Of a stretch of DNA of 64,000 nucleotides, positions 12,102 through 26,200 are shown piece by piece. Source of the stretch: Macrotrachela quadricornifera. Lineage: Eukaryota > Rotifera > Eurotatoria > Philodinida > Philodinidae. The stretch is taken from contig JAJEKB010001382.1 in the NCBI GenBank assembly GCA_022393335.1, positions 36,323 through 100,322 of the forward strand, in the 5' to 3' direction. Position 1 is the stretch's first letter. The number at the start of each line of letters is the position of its first letter. Position numbers and translations under genes: made by a program. A model generated the notes under the pieces. That model was not told where the DNA came from. It saw only the letters and a program-made list of their open reading frames with translations, and searched no databases.

Positions 12102-13136
12102 TTATGAATTCATTGGCGTTACTTGATTGATAATCATTCTTTTTCTGCACCACAAATTGAAATGAATGTGATTGATAGTATATATAAATTGTCGACGAAA
12201 TCGTTCAGACACGCAGAGATATATATAAAATGGACTCTATAAAAAATTAACAAGACAATAATAATAGATATCAAATGAATTTAAACTCACTGCAAAATAT
12301 ATATAATATAAACATATTGTTAAGATGCTTGCTAACTGTAACCTGGCTGCAATGAGTGGATCTGTACCGAGATTTGTGTATAATTGAATTGCATTAACGA
12401 TAAAAGCTGGTAATATGGTAATACAAGTAATGAAAACTTGTACTAAAACCATGGTCGTCAATTGTTTATCTAATTCACGTCGAACAATAGGTACTGTTCT
12501 ATAAGTCAATTGTTTCACATTACAATATGCTAATAGCCCAAAACTGAATAATATGCTCAAAGGTATTGCTCTTCCAATAATTGAAGTCAAAACATAATTA
12601 ATATATTGTTGAAAGATATCATTTGTATTCTTACATACAACTATACCTGTTGGCATTACAACGTGATTCATATAAATTAAGTATAGAACAGCATGTAAAT
12701 GCCATATAATTACCGATATACCAGATGAAAGACGAGCAAATTTGATATTACACCATTGTTGCCATCGTGGACGAGAAGAAGTTGCACAATATTGATCAAT
12801 TGTTGCCAGACACATATTTGTTAATGATATTAACATGCATGCTTGAAAACAAAAAGGTCTCCATTTACAATATAATAATGAACTTTGTGTTCCATCAATA
12901 CCAAATCCTGTAATCAGGATTTGACGTAGAAGACCAGTAATTAATTGACCAATATTGAAAGCAGATGTCACAGTTAAATAGAATGCACATGAATTTTCTC
13001 GAAATGTACGAAGACTAAGAAAAACAAGTATATTAAGGCACGCGCCAATCACACCAGCAATAAGAATTCCTGTTCCTAAATAGATAGTTATTTGTTGTGA
13101 AATAAAATTAAGATTTGCAATAGTTGGTGATGACAT
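12102..13136 (-). CDS. Rhodopsin-type orphan GPCR, two exons, 326 aa
   Basis: A seven-helix receptor with a short N-terminus. TM1 starts at about residue 17 (IYLGTGILIAGVIGACLNIL, with the conserved Asn). The TM3 end carries DQY in place of DRY (LATIDQYCATS). A CK pair in the second extracellular loop can bridge to the TM3-top Cys. An Arg-rich third loop precedes TM6 (TCITILPAFIV). Reading exon 1 through gives an odd tail. Using donor GTGAGT after 12291 and acceptor TTTTATAG before 12236 removes a 54-bp intron in phase 0 and restores a standard TM7/helix-8 end (SPFYIYLCVSERFRRQF). Exons are 12291..13136 and 12102..12236. It resembles the large lineage-specific orphan GPCR sets of bdelloids. 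The ligand is unknown. Confidence 0.8.
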
Positions 13137-15897
13137 TCACACTGTAATTATTTTACTTTTGTAATAATCTTCTTTTTCTTCAAATGTTATTTCTTATGAG
13201 ATTTCTTCATAAATATAGATATTTAAAAACAAAAGAATGCTTTTTATATGCACGACTAGCCATGATTATCATAATATTTGTTCAATTAATATTTATTAAT
13301 AGATTGTAGACGTAATTTATAGGGCGTCTAGTTTTGTAATCATGAAGAGAAGAAGAAAAATTTATTCGTATAGATTTTTTTCAACAGAAACTTTGCCTTT
13401 TAACTTTTAAATTTTAGTCAATTAAATTATACTTTTAAATACGTAGATTAATGAGTCTTTGACTAGTTAGTTCTATATTTTATTAGAAAAAAATATAAGA
13501 TGTCGTTTTCGATATTCATTTACTGTAATAGAATTTATGTAATGGAATAAAGAAAAACAACGTAATTGTTTAACATTATATTATCGTTATAAAATAATGG
13601 AACTTTCAGATTATCGATCGATCATCAGTAGCTATAGTTGTTGTCTAGGTATACTGCGAAATTGAATCATATAATCAGTTATCATAAAAGAAATCTAAAT
13701 ATATATGCATTCATTTTTGTCTGTTTTTTTTTCTTATTAAAAAGTATGTTTATCTTTCGAAAAATTAATGACATTCTATTTGTTGACAATCTAAATACTT
13801 AGTTAGTATTATTATTGTCTATGATGATCAAAAACATGAATTTAATAAAAATTAAATAGAAATTTGCCATAGAATTGCTGAAAAGATGTTGTTTAATCTT
13901 TAATGTAAAAGTAGAATTTATTGTTCGATCGCTAAATACATTTTGTATCGCATTTTGAATCTGTATGCAACACACCTATAAAACCTCTTATTATAATGCA
14001 TCAGATTTTATAACCTTTTGCTGGTATTTATACCATATCTATTTTTGACAATAATCGAAAAATATATTTTAATTATATTATACATGTATATAATAATATG
14101 TGAAAGAGTTGAAGTCCATAATTAATATTGATACTGTCGATGTAATCATACTGTACGTAGATCATACGATCGAATAGTTTCTAAATGACATTTGTCTGAT
14201 TAGATGTTTGAAGTGTATAAAAATGTATCAAATATAATCTTTGTTTATCAGTTTGTTTATGTTTCTGTTAACGATTTCAAACAATAACAACCATTTACTA
14301 ATAGATGTCCATGTCAATATTTTCTTTGAGATTCGTTATACATGTCATTAGCTCAAAGTTTATCATCATATTACATTTTTTAATCAATACATAAACAATA
14401 GATCTTAATAAACCTATAGCACGTCTTTTCACTACGAAGATACACTATATTAATTTAATATAGCTTGATAAATATGCACATAAATCAATATGCATCATAT
14501 GAAGTAAATAAAGCCGTATTAATATGATGTGCGTCACACGATGATGAAAGAATTATGCATGATATTTTTCTCATTGGTATCCTTTTGTCTAAATAAAGGA
14601 AAATCATTCAGAGCATATAATTTGATTTTTAACAGTGCTAATAACTTCCGTTTTACAGTCATGAATTGAGATTAAAGAAAATTATTGTTCTATCATATTC
14701 AATTTTAGATTTACTCTATCAACAACTGTGTGGATAATAAAATTTATTATTTATGAAAGTAACAATTTTAATAGAAAATATCGAAATCAATCAAGACTTG
14801 GTGGACAGAAGAAATTGAGGAAAAATAACAATATAATGAGTTTAGTTTTGTAAATTAATGTTTAATACGGATATTAAAAGGTAGTAAGCATTCATTTCAT
14901 CTCGTATCCTTGTTAAAACCAATGCCTAGTTATTTTACATAGATAATATATCAATATTTACCATCCTGCCTAGTACATCATTAAGATTAAAAAAGATCAA
15001 TTTAGAATGAATATATCGTCTTTCTCTATCCTACATATGTATCGATCGAAATTAATCTTCACTTTGTTATTTAAGTGGACAGATTCATAGTTATTATTAT
15101 CCTCATACAATATAATGTAAAACAAAACGATGTAGATTCGAGATTAACATTCAACAATAAAGAAAAAAATACATGAAAATTTTAATGTACGATTAAAAAG
15201 AATCACGCAATCTTAAAACGTAAACGATACAAGGAAATATTTAACTCGAATTGATATAAACTGCATATAAGTTCATCAAGATACACTTTATATCCTGTTG
15301 AGATACTAAAAATAAATAGTTGCAATTTAAGTAAATTGTAACGCGAAAAACTAAAATAAAACTTCCAAGACATCTATATATGTAGTAGACTAGTCTTTTA
15401 TTATTTGTTATTTTCAATTATTAATAATTAATTACATATGCCGCTTTATAATTAATTTGTATATGAAAAAACTTCAAACGATGAGAAAAAAGTTCTCAGT
15501 ATCATTGTAACAACAACAAAAAAAGTCATTTTTTGAGGACTAAACCCTCGATACACATACTATACATTGTATACATAAAAGTGTGATTTCTTTCCTTTTC
15601 GATACTTGCAGAAATAAATAAAATATGAATTTATATTGTTGTATAGAACTCATCGAGAGCTATCTAGCAGTACATAAAACAATTTGAAGAACACTTGTAT
15701 AGAAGATGATATATGTGAAAGAATGTTTCCAAGTTCTTTTTGCAAACAGCTGTATGAGATTTATTTAGTGCCATACTTGCAAGTCAGATGTATCTTTTTT
15801 TCTTATTTAGATCTGAATAATATTGCAGGTCAACGCTTTTATTGTATATCAAAAGGAAATTACAATTTATCAATTGTTTTTCTATTGAGGATATTTA
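13137..15897. other. Intergenic region, no gene recognised
   Basis: AT-rich and without supported coding sequence. The first 100 bp upstream of 13136 probably contain the GPCR promoter. Confidence 0.4.
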
Positions 15898-16251
15898 TTT
15901 CTCGACCTATAGCACGATGTAAGCAACAACAGTAAATGAGTGATTTCCAATCTCAAATTTTGTCCCTAAAACTGTCTTAAGAACATTAAAATATGGTCAA
16001 ATTTCCAGATAAACGAGTGTGTCCTTATTAATATAATGAATTGGTAAAAAAAAGTAGCCGTTTTCTAAGGTGAATTTTAAATTGATGAGGAAAATAGTTT
16101 TTTTACGATTGATTATCCCAAGACAGACATATTCGTTTATCCAAAATTCTGGTAATATTTTAGTATCCTTAGGACAGTCTTAGGGACAACATTTCAGATT
16201 AAAAATCACTCATTTACTATTGTTGCTTACATTGTGCTATAGGTCAAGAAA
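15898..16251. mobile_element. MITE with about 130-bp terminal inverted repeats
   Basis: The left end reads TTTCTCGACCTATAGCACGA and the right end, in reverse, TTTCTTGACCTATAGCACAA. The arms continue complementary through GTAAGCAAC and TGTCCCTAA for about 130 bp, separated by about 100 bp. No coding capacity. The superfamily is not determined. Confidence 0.75.
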
Positions 16252-18600
16252 CAAGCAAAATGGTCTTAATTCAATATTAAACCATAAGGAGACGAGCCAA
16301 ATTCGAGTATTTCGTGATTCATTATAATCTTCAACGTAAAATTAATCTGAGTCTAAACACTTTTAATCAACTTCAGAGATCATTCATAATGGATAACGAA
16401 AAAGACCTTCAAATTTATGGAACAACGAAGAAAATATGGCCTGTCTGAACAATAGTTTCAGAGAGTCTTATAATATAGGAGGAAGAGCAACAAAGTTTTT
16501 CAAAAAACATTCAAGTAATACATAATCTACAAATATACTACAACGTAATATCTTGTACGGAATGATTTATTCATATGGAAGTTTCGAAAATATGATTTGA
16601 TCTATGAGGAATTTGATTCTAACAATCGATAGAATTCATCAGATTGTACTTGGAACAACATTAGAACATTTTGAATATGTTCCTAAGCGAATCGTCAGCT
16701 TCACTTACATGATTTAATGTATAAATTGATCATTTTTATTGTTGAATAATTAAAAGGGTTTTTAATATTATACTTGTAGATATACTATATTAAAACATGC
16801 TATGCAATGAAACTACTTTTATTGTGAATAAAGAGATTTAACAGTATGTTATTTTGTTTATTAAAGTAGTATATTTTGACAATGAGTGGTCCTAATCAAA
16901 ATCAGCAATTTTTGAAATTGATTTGTTCGATTTTATTATATATTAAGAGTGTGTCATCTGTTGTCAATATATAAATTCAATAACTTTTTTTAAAAATAAA
17001 TATCGCCAGTTTTTCTCTAAATTTTCAACAAAGAAAACAACATTAAATATCAATTTTTATAAAAGGCTTGGCTATTATGATTATTTTTCTTTCTTCTGAT
17101 GCATTTAGGTAGACAATTATCTCATTAGAAAAGTTTATGCAGTCATCATATACTGAGATAACTTCTATAAACAGACAATGTGTAGTGTAGTTCTTTTATT
17201 TTTAAATATTTCAACTATTGAAACTCACATTAAAATAAAATAATCTATTTAATTATCAATATTAAATGGTCTTTCACGCTAAAATCTTTGATCTCAATAA
17301 ATGGAATAATTAATAAAAACCGCTATCAAAATAGAAAACAAAATTGATTTTAAAACATAACCATATATAAGTATCTTTTGATAATTATTTAAATTTCATC
17401 TTTGGAAATGATTCATAATTTATTTTTTAAATTATATTTTGCTGTTACTTTTAATTATAATAATCAGATACGTTGAAATCTTTTCATTAGAATTTTACTC
17501 AACAAATATGATTAAAACCTGTACGATACCAAAAGATAGTAGTACGTTATTGATTGAATAGCTATTGTCAAATTCATTCACTTTTTTTCTATTAAAAATA
17601 ACAAAGAGTTACATTAAGCAATACAAACTGGAACAAATTGTTTGATTTATTTTCTTATGAGTTCAATCAAAAATCCACAGCAAAGAAAATGTTCTTTCAA
17701 ACAAATAAACAATTTACCTGGTTTATTCTTTAAGAATAATTCGAGATATATCGAGAAATTATCATATAATCATAAATTAGTTTTAATGAACATCGAACAC
17801 AAGATCTAATGTATTCAAACTATTTATAGCAATAAAAAATTGTTCATGTCTATTTTATATTGAATTGACAAGTCGATCATTATATATAGTTGTAGACGGA
17901 AATAAACAAACGACAATTAACGTCTACCTGAATTCACTAATGATCTCGCAAAAAAAAACATAAAATTGAAACGAGAAATTGTTACTCCAAAGAAGCTTTT
18001 ATTAATTATATCAAACGATGTAAAAAAAAAAAAAAACATCGACTATTTGAATATTATCTTTTATAACATTCATTTAATCTTAATAAAAATATCGAATCAT
18101 TCGGAATGATTTTTCTTATAAAAATGACTCTATATCGTATATTGTCACGCAATCCCTTGTAGTACAGACAAAAATGATTAAAACATTATTTTTATGATTT
18201 TTCTCGTTATTAATAAAATACGAACGATCGAACGTCAGGTACTTATTGATAATGTATACATATATTTATATATATATATATATATATAATGTCCTCCGAG
18301 ACAAGTTTCCGAACGGATAGCTATGAATTATAATAACGGAGCTAAGACTAGAAATTGATTTCAATTGAAAAAAAATATAATAATAAAAGACCGAGCGCGT
18401 TTATTCTCTCGTCTCTTTTCATTTTTAGTATTCAATTCACTTTTAATATATTTCTTCTTTTTTTTTTTCCTTTTCATTGACATATTACAATGATGATGGC
18501 AACTTCAAACAACCTTACGTGAAGATATTTAAAAAAAAAAAGTATAAATAAATTTCTTTTTCATTTCTTAAATATCATAATTTAAACAACGATAACAACA
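16252..18600. other. Intergenic region upstream of FANK1
   Basis: No gene is seen. A TA microsatellite lies at about 18262-18290. The 250 bp before 18601 are the probable FANK1 promoter and leader. Confidence 0.4.
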
Positions 18601-20117
18601 TGAGTAAGAAAATAACTTTCTTTTTCTTTTTATTTTATCTATAGGAAATTTTATTTTTATTAGGTGAACGTTTAGAAAAACCATTAGCTCCTATATTAGT
18701 TCATGCTAATCATCATTCAATTGAACTTCAATGGGAAAATGTTCGAATTCAAGATCAAAATCGACCAAAACATAAAAGATTATTTGATGAATACGGTTCA
18801 GCACGTCCAGGTTCTTTAATCTATTTACATCGACGTGAAAAAAGAATTGGTTCACTTTGGGAAAGTATATATACGTATGTTAATCAAATTTATTTTGTGT
18901 ATTTTGTTTTTTCTAATTTCCTTTTCTAATTTAATTAGAGGATCAGCAATGTCATATAAAATTGAAAATCTTAAAGCAAATACTCAATATGAATTTCGTA
19001 TACAATGTAAATCTGATATTGATGGTGGTCAACGTTCAGATTGGTCACCAATATTACAAGTAGGAACAACACCAGAACCAATGACTGGTGAAACAATTTT
19101 TAAAGCAATTGCTATGCCTGGAAAAGATCAATTGGATAAATTACTTCAAATTTTGTATGTTTTTATATTTAAAAAACTAAAAATTATATGAATTTATTTA
19201 ATATAGAGGTCCAGAACATCCTCTTTTAGAAAATCCTGATAAAGATGGAAATTTACCTTTGATGCATGCATGTTCTAAACTTGATATTGGGTAAATGATT
19301 AACAATTTGATTTTTTTCTTATAAATATAAAATTTCTTTTTTTTCCTTTCAATAGAAAAGTTGAATTATTGATTAAAGCTGGTGCAAATATTAATAGTAG
19401 TATTAATTCTGGTAAAACAGCGTATGTCAATATTTATTTTTTGTTTTATAATTCATTTTTAGTAAAATTAAATTTAGACTTATGATCGCAGCTAGTGCAG
19501 GTTTTAGTAAAGCATGTGCAATGCTTATTGAACATGGTGCAAATATTTATAGTTTAGATCAAAATGGTAAAAGTCAAGCCTAATAAAATAATAAATTTTT
19601 ATTATTTTATTCAGGTATATCTGTATTACATCATGCAATTGATAGTAAAAATTTCGAAACAGTTGCTGTTATAATTAGACATTTAAATAAAGATAAACAA
19701 ATTGAAATAAATCGACAAGTTGGAATACATAAATGGACACCATTATATCGTGCAGGTAAATTATAATATAGTTTATTTTTTTTTATAATTGATAAAAATA
19801 AAATTAATTTAGTAATACATGATTGTAATAAAGAAATAATTGAATTTCTTCTTAATCATGGTGCAAATGTTCACTGTGAAGATAAATCAACAGGTACAAC
19901 AGCTTTACAAATGGCTGTTATTCGAGGAAATTTATTAACAACTCAATTATTAGTTGCTCATGGAGCTGATACTAAAGCTTTAAGCAAAGTATAAAAAATA
20001 AACTTGATTTTTTAAATATATATATGTACATATATTTTGTAGGCTGGTGGTAAAACACTTCAACAATTAGCTATATCTACTAATAAAATGGTAGGTGATT
20101 TTAAAATAAAAGGCTAA
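18601..20117 (+). CDS. FANK1: FANK1: fibronectin type III and ankyrin repeat protein, nine exons, 353 aa
   Basis: Exons 18601..18604, 18664..18874, 18939..19154, 19207..19290, 19356..19421, 19478..19566, 19615..19755, 19813..19988 and 20043..20117 join in frame to 353 aa (human FANK1 is about 345). The N-terminal FN3 domain (about residues 8-115) includes HANHHSIELQWENV and YKIENLKANTQYEFRIQC. It is followed by about six ankyrin repeats with motifs such as NLPLMHACSK, VELLIKAGANIN, EFLLNHGANVH and TQLLVAHGADT. In mammals FANK1 is a testis/ciliated-cell protein linked to spermatogenesis and axonemal regulation. Here the role is inferred from orthology only. The first coding exon is just ATGA, joined to GT to give Met-Ser. 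All introns are 48-65 bp. Confidence 0.9.
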
Positions 20118-20789
20118 ATCTTTTATTCTATAGTTATAATGAAGAAAATTTTTCATCAAAATTGTGATTGTGAATAGATTTTTTTTGATCAATTAAAGAA
20201 AAATGTCTTGAAAGCAGAATTAAGACACAATTTATTATATGAAAAACGATCGAAAAAAAATCAATAATAGACGACTATTTGAGAATTTAATCGTTTTTAA
20301 GTTCATAATATAGTTTAATTGATCATAATAATCTTAGATATAATTATTTGTTTTAATCAATTTCTAAAATAGTACGAGAGTTAAAGCTTCTTCAATAATA
20401 CAAATAATTCTTAAATTTTTATAATGTGCATAATTTTTCTTCGTATTCTTCGTATTCTGTTTTGATAGTATTATTTTTCTTCAATTTTGAAAAAAGAAAA
20501 TATTCACAATCACAAAGATAAAAGTAACAATATATTTTTTTAAAATAATTATTTATTCATTAAATAGGATTTAATCAATTATGTCGATTCATTATCAAGT
20601 GTTTCAAAAAGTTAACAATAAAAACTATTAGTGTGATTATTTCTTTTCTTTTTTCACCTATTTAATAATAATCAATGTATATTAAAAATTTTCTTTTTAT
20701 GATAAAAAGATTTTATTTTTTGAAATAGAAACCTTCTAATCTAAATTGACATGTATATATATATATATATATATAAACATAGTATATAT
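20118..20789. other. Intergenic region between convergent FANK1 and the orphan gene
   Basis: 3' flanks of two convergent genes. A TA microsatellite lies at about 20753-20775. No gene is seen. Confidence 0.4.
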
Positions 20790-21755
20790 TTATTGTTTTT
20801 TGTTTATCAATTTAGTTGATGATACCATTGTACTTTGTTTTGTATTTGAAATAATATTTTTCATTATTTTTGTTGCTGTTGGTGTAGTTGAATGACCAAA
20901 AAATTTAATACCTGAACAAAGTTCTGGTAATGCATAACGACTCCATTGTCCATTTGATTCACATCGTTTACAATGTGGTCCAAAAGCAAATGCATATATA
21001 GCAAAAATAGTTGATGGAGCATAAAGTGCACCACCATCTATTGGTTTTATTTCACCCCAATCTGTAACTAAACGTGGATTAGCACGTAATAATTCAGCAT
21101 CACATCGAACTGTTTCACATAATGTTAATTGAGTCCAAAGACCTGTGAAAAAAAAAAAACAATTATTATTTCTTTTTTTTCCTAAAATAAAATCTTTACC
21201 ATCACGACAAGTACGACAAAATCGAGTTCCATCAGGATCTGAACGTCTTTCATAAACAGCTGTTGATAAATCAGGTACTGTTTCACGTGGATCATCATCA
21301 AGAAATTTTGTATGATGATCTGGTTGTTCAATACGTAAACGACGAAATTCAAATGGAACAACCATTTGTGTTTCAAGATTATTAAGTAATTCTATACGAC
21401 ATGGTGAAAATTTTCTATCATTATTTAAAACTGTTAAAGATTTTTTTAATGTTAAACGATCTGTATTGATTAATGATGGTGACGATGATGATGATGGTTG
21501 TTTTAAATCAATATAAGAAAGTGGTATTGTATCAAGAATAAATTCTGGTAATGTTGATGAACGTTGATGATCAAGCATACGTAAATTTCTAAGAAGTAAT
21601 GATGATGAACGATTATTTGTTAATGAAAATTTTCCTCCATCTGATCGTTGAATCATATTTGTATCAACAATAATACATGTTGGAACAGAATAAATTTGAT
21701 GTTCATCAAGAAATTTTAGAAGAAATATTGTAAGATAGAACAAAAATGATGACAT
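20790..21755 (-). CDS. Secreted orphan protein with a C-terminal Cys-containing domain, two exons, 302 aa
   Basis: Not recognised. I chose the ATG at 21755-21753 because it begins a plausible signal peptide (SSFLFYLTIFLLKFLDEHQ); the frame stays open further upstream but that part looks non-coding. Exons 21200..21755 and 20790..21142 are separated by a 57-bp intron with donor GTAAAG and acceptor TTTTTCACAG. The middle (about residues 30-170) is Ser/Leu/Asp-rich. The C-terminal third has CRTCRDGLWTQLTLCETVRC and, further on, CKRC followed by NGQWSRYALPELCSG, which loosely recalls a sushi (CCP) ending. The tail is Lys/Thr-rich. It is probably extracellular or matrix-associated. A disulfide domain is inferred from cysteine spacing only. 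Confidence 0.6.
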   Translation of the reverse strand: MSSFLFYLTIFLLKFLDEHQIYSVPTCIIVDTNMIQRSDGGKFSLTNNRSSSLLLRNLRMLDHQRSSTLPEFILDTIPLSYIDLKQPSSSSSPSLINTDRLTLKKSLTVLNNDRKFSPCRIELLNNLETQMVVPFEFRRLRIEQPDHHTKFLDDDPRETVPDLSTAVYERRSDPDGTRFCRTCRDGKDFILGKKRNNNCFFFFTGLWTQLTLCETVRCDAELLRANPRLVTDWGEIKPIDGGALYAPSTIFAIYAFAFGPHCKRCESNGQWSRYALPELCSGIKFFGHSTTPTATKIMKNIISNTKQSTMVSSTKLINKKQ

Positions 21756-22426
21756 GATTAAAAATGAATGAAGTGAATGATTTTTGTTCAGTTTAATAAT
21801 ATGAAATGAAACAAAAGAAAGAGAAGAAAAAGGTATTAAGCTGTCCGACAACGATAGACAGCAGAGATTAACTAGCGAATAATATTTACCGATCGGTTCA
21901 TGCAATCAATTGGTGCGAGACAAGAATAAACATGATGTTTAGGTTCTAATCTCTTTTCACTTGTTATTATCAACGATAACAAAAAACGATCGAGAAATCC
22001 GATAAGCGTCATTCTTTTTTCTTTCTTTGTTCTCAATTGCTTATTATACATTTTATTCAACGAATTGATTAATGAGCTTGTCGATATATTGAAGTATCAT
22101 GAATAGAAAACTTAATATCAATTATGTATTTGATTATAAAAAATATTTCTTTTTTTTTTTTGTAAAATTTAATTTAGAAAATAAATACTTATTTAGTCTG
22201 AACAATATAAATAGAGATAATCAAGTGTATGACACTTATTTTGTCTAATTTAAATAAAAGAAAAAATGATATCTTTACAAGAGAAACAAGAATCAATATG
22301 TAAATCTTGAAAAGATCTTTACATAGGTAAGAAATGTTCATAATAATAAGAAAAAAAAAACGAGTAACAAGGTTTATTAATACTAAATCATCTAGAATTG
22401 ATGTGATAAAATAAAGTTTGTTTCTT
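21756..22426. other. Intergenic region between two minus-strand orphans
   Basis: Holds the presumed promoter of the gene ending at 20790 and the 3' flank of the gene at 22427. No further gene is seen. Confidence 0.4.
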
Positions 22427-23234
22427 TTAATAATAATCTGTTCTAGCTGATTGTGGATAAAATTGTGTTGCTGATGTTTGACGATAATAAGGTACTTCAG
22501 ATTGATCAACATCTAAATATAATAATTAATAATAGAATTTTTCAATAGAATATAAAGGTATCATGCTGATATCAGATCACCTACAAGGCTGTCGAATAAA
22601 AAGTGTCATACTCGTTCGTTTACGTGTTGAAGGTTCTCAATAGAAAAAAAAGACAAAATAATACTTCTATTTATTCAATCATTTATTTACCCTGTTTTGG
22701 TGGCCAATCATCAGATGAAATACGATTCTCTCGAACTAAAATATATATATATAATTAGTTAATTTTTTGAATAAAAAAAAATATTATTTTACTCATAGAA
22801 CTTTCATCATGTTTAAGACGATTAAATGTTAAATCATCAGTATTATCGATTTTTTTATATAAATCATGACGACGATTAGTTGATGATGGGAGATATTGAA
22901 TAGGTATAGTTTTTGATGATGAACTACTCCATGATCGATAAATAATAGGAATATGACGTCCTAATCCAAAATTTAATTTAAAAAAATCATTATCAAAACG
23001 CCAACGAAATCGATCAAAAACAAATGGATCATCAAAATCCCAATTCCATGTAAGTGATGGATATGATATATCTCGTTCAATTAAACGTGTACTTAATGGA
23101 CGAGTTTCATTTAAAGTACGATAACGATATGCAGAATTATAACTATTATTAGCATTTGAATGATATGAAGATGAACGAGAATAATGTGATGATGAACGTG
23201 ATTCTTTTGAATAACTTCTTGTTGATAATGACAT
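22427..23234 (-). CDS. Orphan Ser/Arg/Tyr-rich protein, four exons, 207 aa
   Basis: No family recognised. Exons 22793..23234, 22691..22735, 22585..22635 and 22427..22512 splice in consistent phase (1 at each junction). Donors are GTAAAA, GTAAAT and GTAGGT. The N-terminus (residues 2-60) is dominated by Ser, Arg and Tyr. A Trp/Phe/Asp-rich segment follows (TWNWDFDDPFVFDRFRWRFD), vaguely like the pre-crystallin region of small heat-shock proteins, but no alpha-crystallin domain follows. The C-terminus is polar and ends in DYY. There is no signal peptide or membrane helix. Coherent splicing with three short exons is the main support for a real gene. Confidence 0.65.
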
Positions 23235-26200
23235 ATCAATTAGAATAAGATTGTTTAAAAAGAAAAATCTGAGAACAAAAGAAAAAGAAAATAAAAAATC
23301 TTTAAAGATTTTTTTTCTTTTAAAATATGTGTATGGTATACAAATCATATTCCAGATAAATATAACCTTCATCTTAACATATTGATCTTGTTCGATGATG
23401 ATGATGGTATATCGTTATCAAACAAGTATGCCATCGGCATTAGAAACGAAAGGGAGAAAGAGACAAAAATAGAGTAGAACTCTATTATTTTCTCTCTCAC
23501 TCTCTCTGAATGCACTACTCATGAGACTTCCATCTTCACATAGGAAAACGTGTCCTGCCGTTTATGGATTCCTCTGAAGAAAATGATCGATATTATCATA
23601 AATAATCAAGAGAAAAATACCAATACAACAACAACAACACCAGCACCACCTTGCATGATACTGAAGATTATTTGCTCGTTTTCTTGTTTTTCATCCTCAA
23701 TTGCTAATGATACCTTTTCATGATAAGAAAATAATAGATGTGAGCAATAATATGACAATAACAGTTAAAAGACGAAAAATGACTCTTGTTTTTCAATAAC
23801 AATATGAAAGCAATATTTATAGAGAATAACAAATTAGATAGTCGAGAGTTTATTCTTATTTATTTTGTATATAAAAATATTTAAACAAAAAATTTTACTT
23901 TATATGAAAAATAAAACTTATAAAGATCGTTGACATGTCCTTGACAATAAATATACAGATTGATATATCTTCACCTCTTCACAAAAAATGGCAAAAATAT
24001 CTCCCAAAACAACATATACTTATAGAACAAAGAAAAGATAAGAAAACATCAACATTCTCTTTGTGTTTCGAGATAAATCTGCATAAATACAGCATACTAT
24101 CATTATAATTGACATTGTTCTAACTAATCGGATAAAAAAAAATTATATATTCTGTTATAGATTCACATTAGTTTTCATATATTTATTTAAAAAACTAACG
24201 TTTTTCTTGAAAAATAGTTTTTAATTAGAATAAAACGAGTAGAGAAAAAAAATATGCTCTTTAGATTAATCGAGTCAAGATGAAAAAAGAACGAAAGATT
24301 ATTTGCATAGAACGACACCTGTTTATCTTATTATTATTAATGATGATAACTCTTAGTAAGAAAAAAACTTGATCTAGACTCGCTTTACATATATATATAA
24401 TCAACAAAAATACTTCTATTATCATTGTTCCAAAACATATCAAATTAACTTGAAATTAATTTATATATTCTTCATATAATTAAATGTTTTTAATATATAT
24501 GAAACGTATATAATATCTATCTAAAAGAAATATTCAAATTCTCATATTTGATCATATTTTATAGAAAAATAAAACAAACAAATATCTATAGGCGTTTACA
24601 AAAAGACTTGAAAATATTCTTCTACATATATTTTCTTCTATACAAGTGCTTTTCACAATCTTTTATAGTGTGGTAATTAACCCAAGAAGAGTACTATACA
24701 ACAGTATAATTTCATGTTCTTTTGATTAACTTAGAAGAACATTGAAGTGGAAAGAAATTATATCTGTCAAGGATTTATTCTTCAAAAAATCACTCTTGTT
24801 ACCACTTATAATAATAGAGAAATGGGTTTAAAAAAAGATTCTTTTTTCGAGTATTTTTACAAACACCTATACATATTATATATTTGTAGGATTATCGTTT
24901 TCTACTGAATGTTCAAGTGCGTGTTACGTATTTGTTTTCTTTCCGATTTAAGTCATGTTTTATATTGATGACATATTCTATTTCCTATTGCTTTCTTTTT
25001 CTTCTACAATACAATGTTTTTTTCATTTGTAACCATGTCATGTTCGTCAAAATTATTTTTATTTGTCTTTTTCATTATTTTTTCTTTCTCATATTTATAT
25101 AAGTCTGTAATACTCAATATTTCAACAATAGGAAACTTGATTTTTTTCTCCTACATTTTTTTACACAATTAATGTTTGTAGTTATTATAATCACGCGATC
25201 ATTAACAGTACATTCTTTCATTTATTATATTTATTTTTTTTCATAAGATAAATAATGAATACGTTGAATTGTTATCATTCTCGTGTTGTTTATATTCTCT
25301 CAATTTTGTTCGGTAATATTACTTTTTTTTTTATTTTTAATAAAAAAAGAAAAAGAAATGAACACATTCTATATGGTTACAAAGGAGAGTTAATCGTATC
25401 GAGCGGTAGTGATAAGAAGCTTAACAGTAACGATAAAAGACAATTGACATCGACAACGCAATGGGAGAAAAAGCTGCTATCTGAAAAGAAGAAACAAAAA
25501 ATTGCTTTAGAGAATAGACAACCATTATAATCAACAAGGGAAAACAGAGGAAAAAAACGAACGACGCACCTCATTTGTTTAGCCTTATTATTGCTTAAAG
25601 AAAGTAAGAAAATTTTAGTTAGATTTGAAATATAATAATTTAGATAATTATTTGATATGGTAAATCTTTTATAGCTGATAGATTATTTTTAATATCCATT
25701 TGTGATTTTTTTTTCCCTTTTTGTATATAAGACAGATACAGATCATAGTTGCTTTATTATTTATTATTTTAAAAAAGACAAAACCAAGATTAATTTTACT
25801 AGTTGACTAAGATGATAGTTATATGTTTTGTTTATGTAAAATATTCACGATTATTAACGCATATGAATAATCATAGTTTTTCATATATATATATATAATT
25901 ATATTAATTTATAAAACCCGGGTTGTTTTCCATATCTTGAAGGTTTTATTGTATTGTAATAAAAATAAGAATCATCAACACATAAAAATATGCATTGAAG
26001 AATTTATTTTTCTTTATATTACATTTTAAATTTCGACTATTTACTTTTAAAGATTGATCAAAAAAAAAAAGAAAAAGAATTTCATGTCAAGAAATAAAAG
26101 TAAGTGTTTCTTTTTTTTTCTTAGAATAAAAAAATATTTATAGATAAATTTTAACTTTTAAAATGAATACATATTAATCAGTATTTGATAAAAAAAAATT

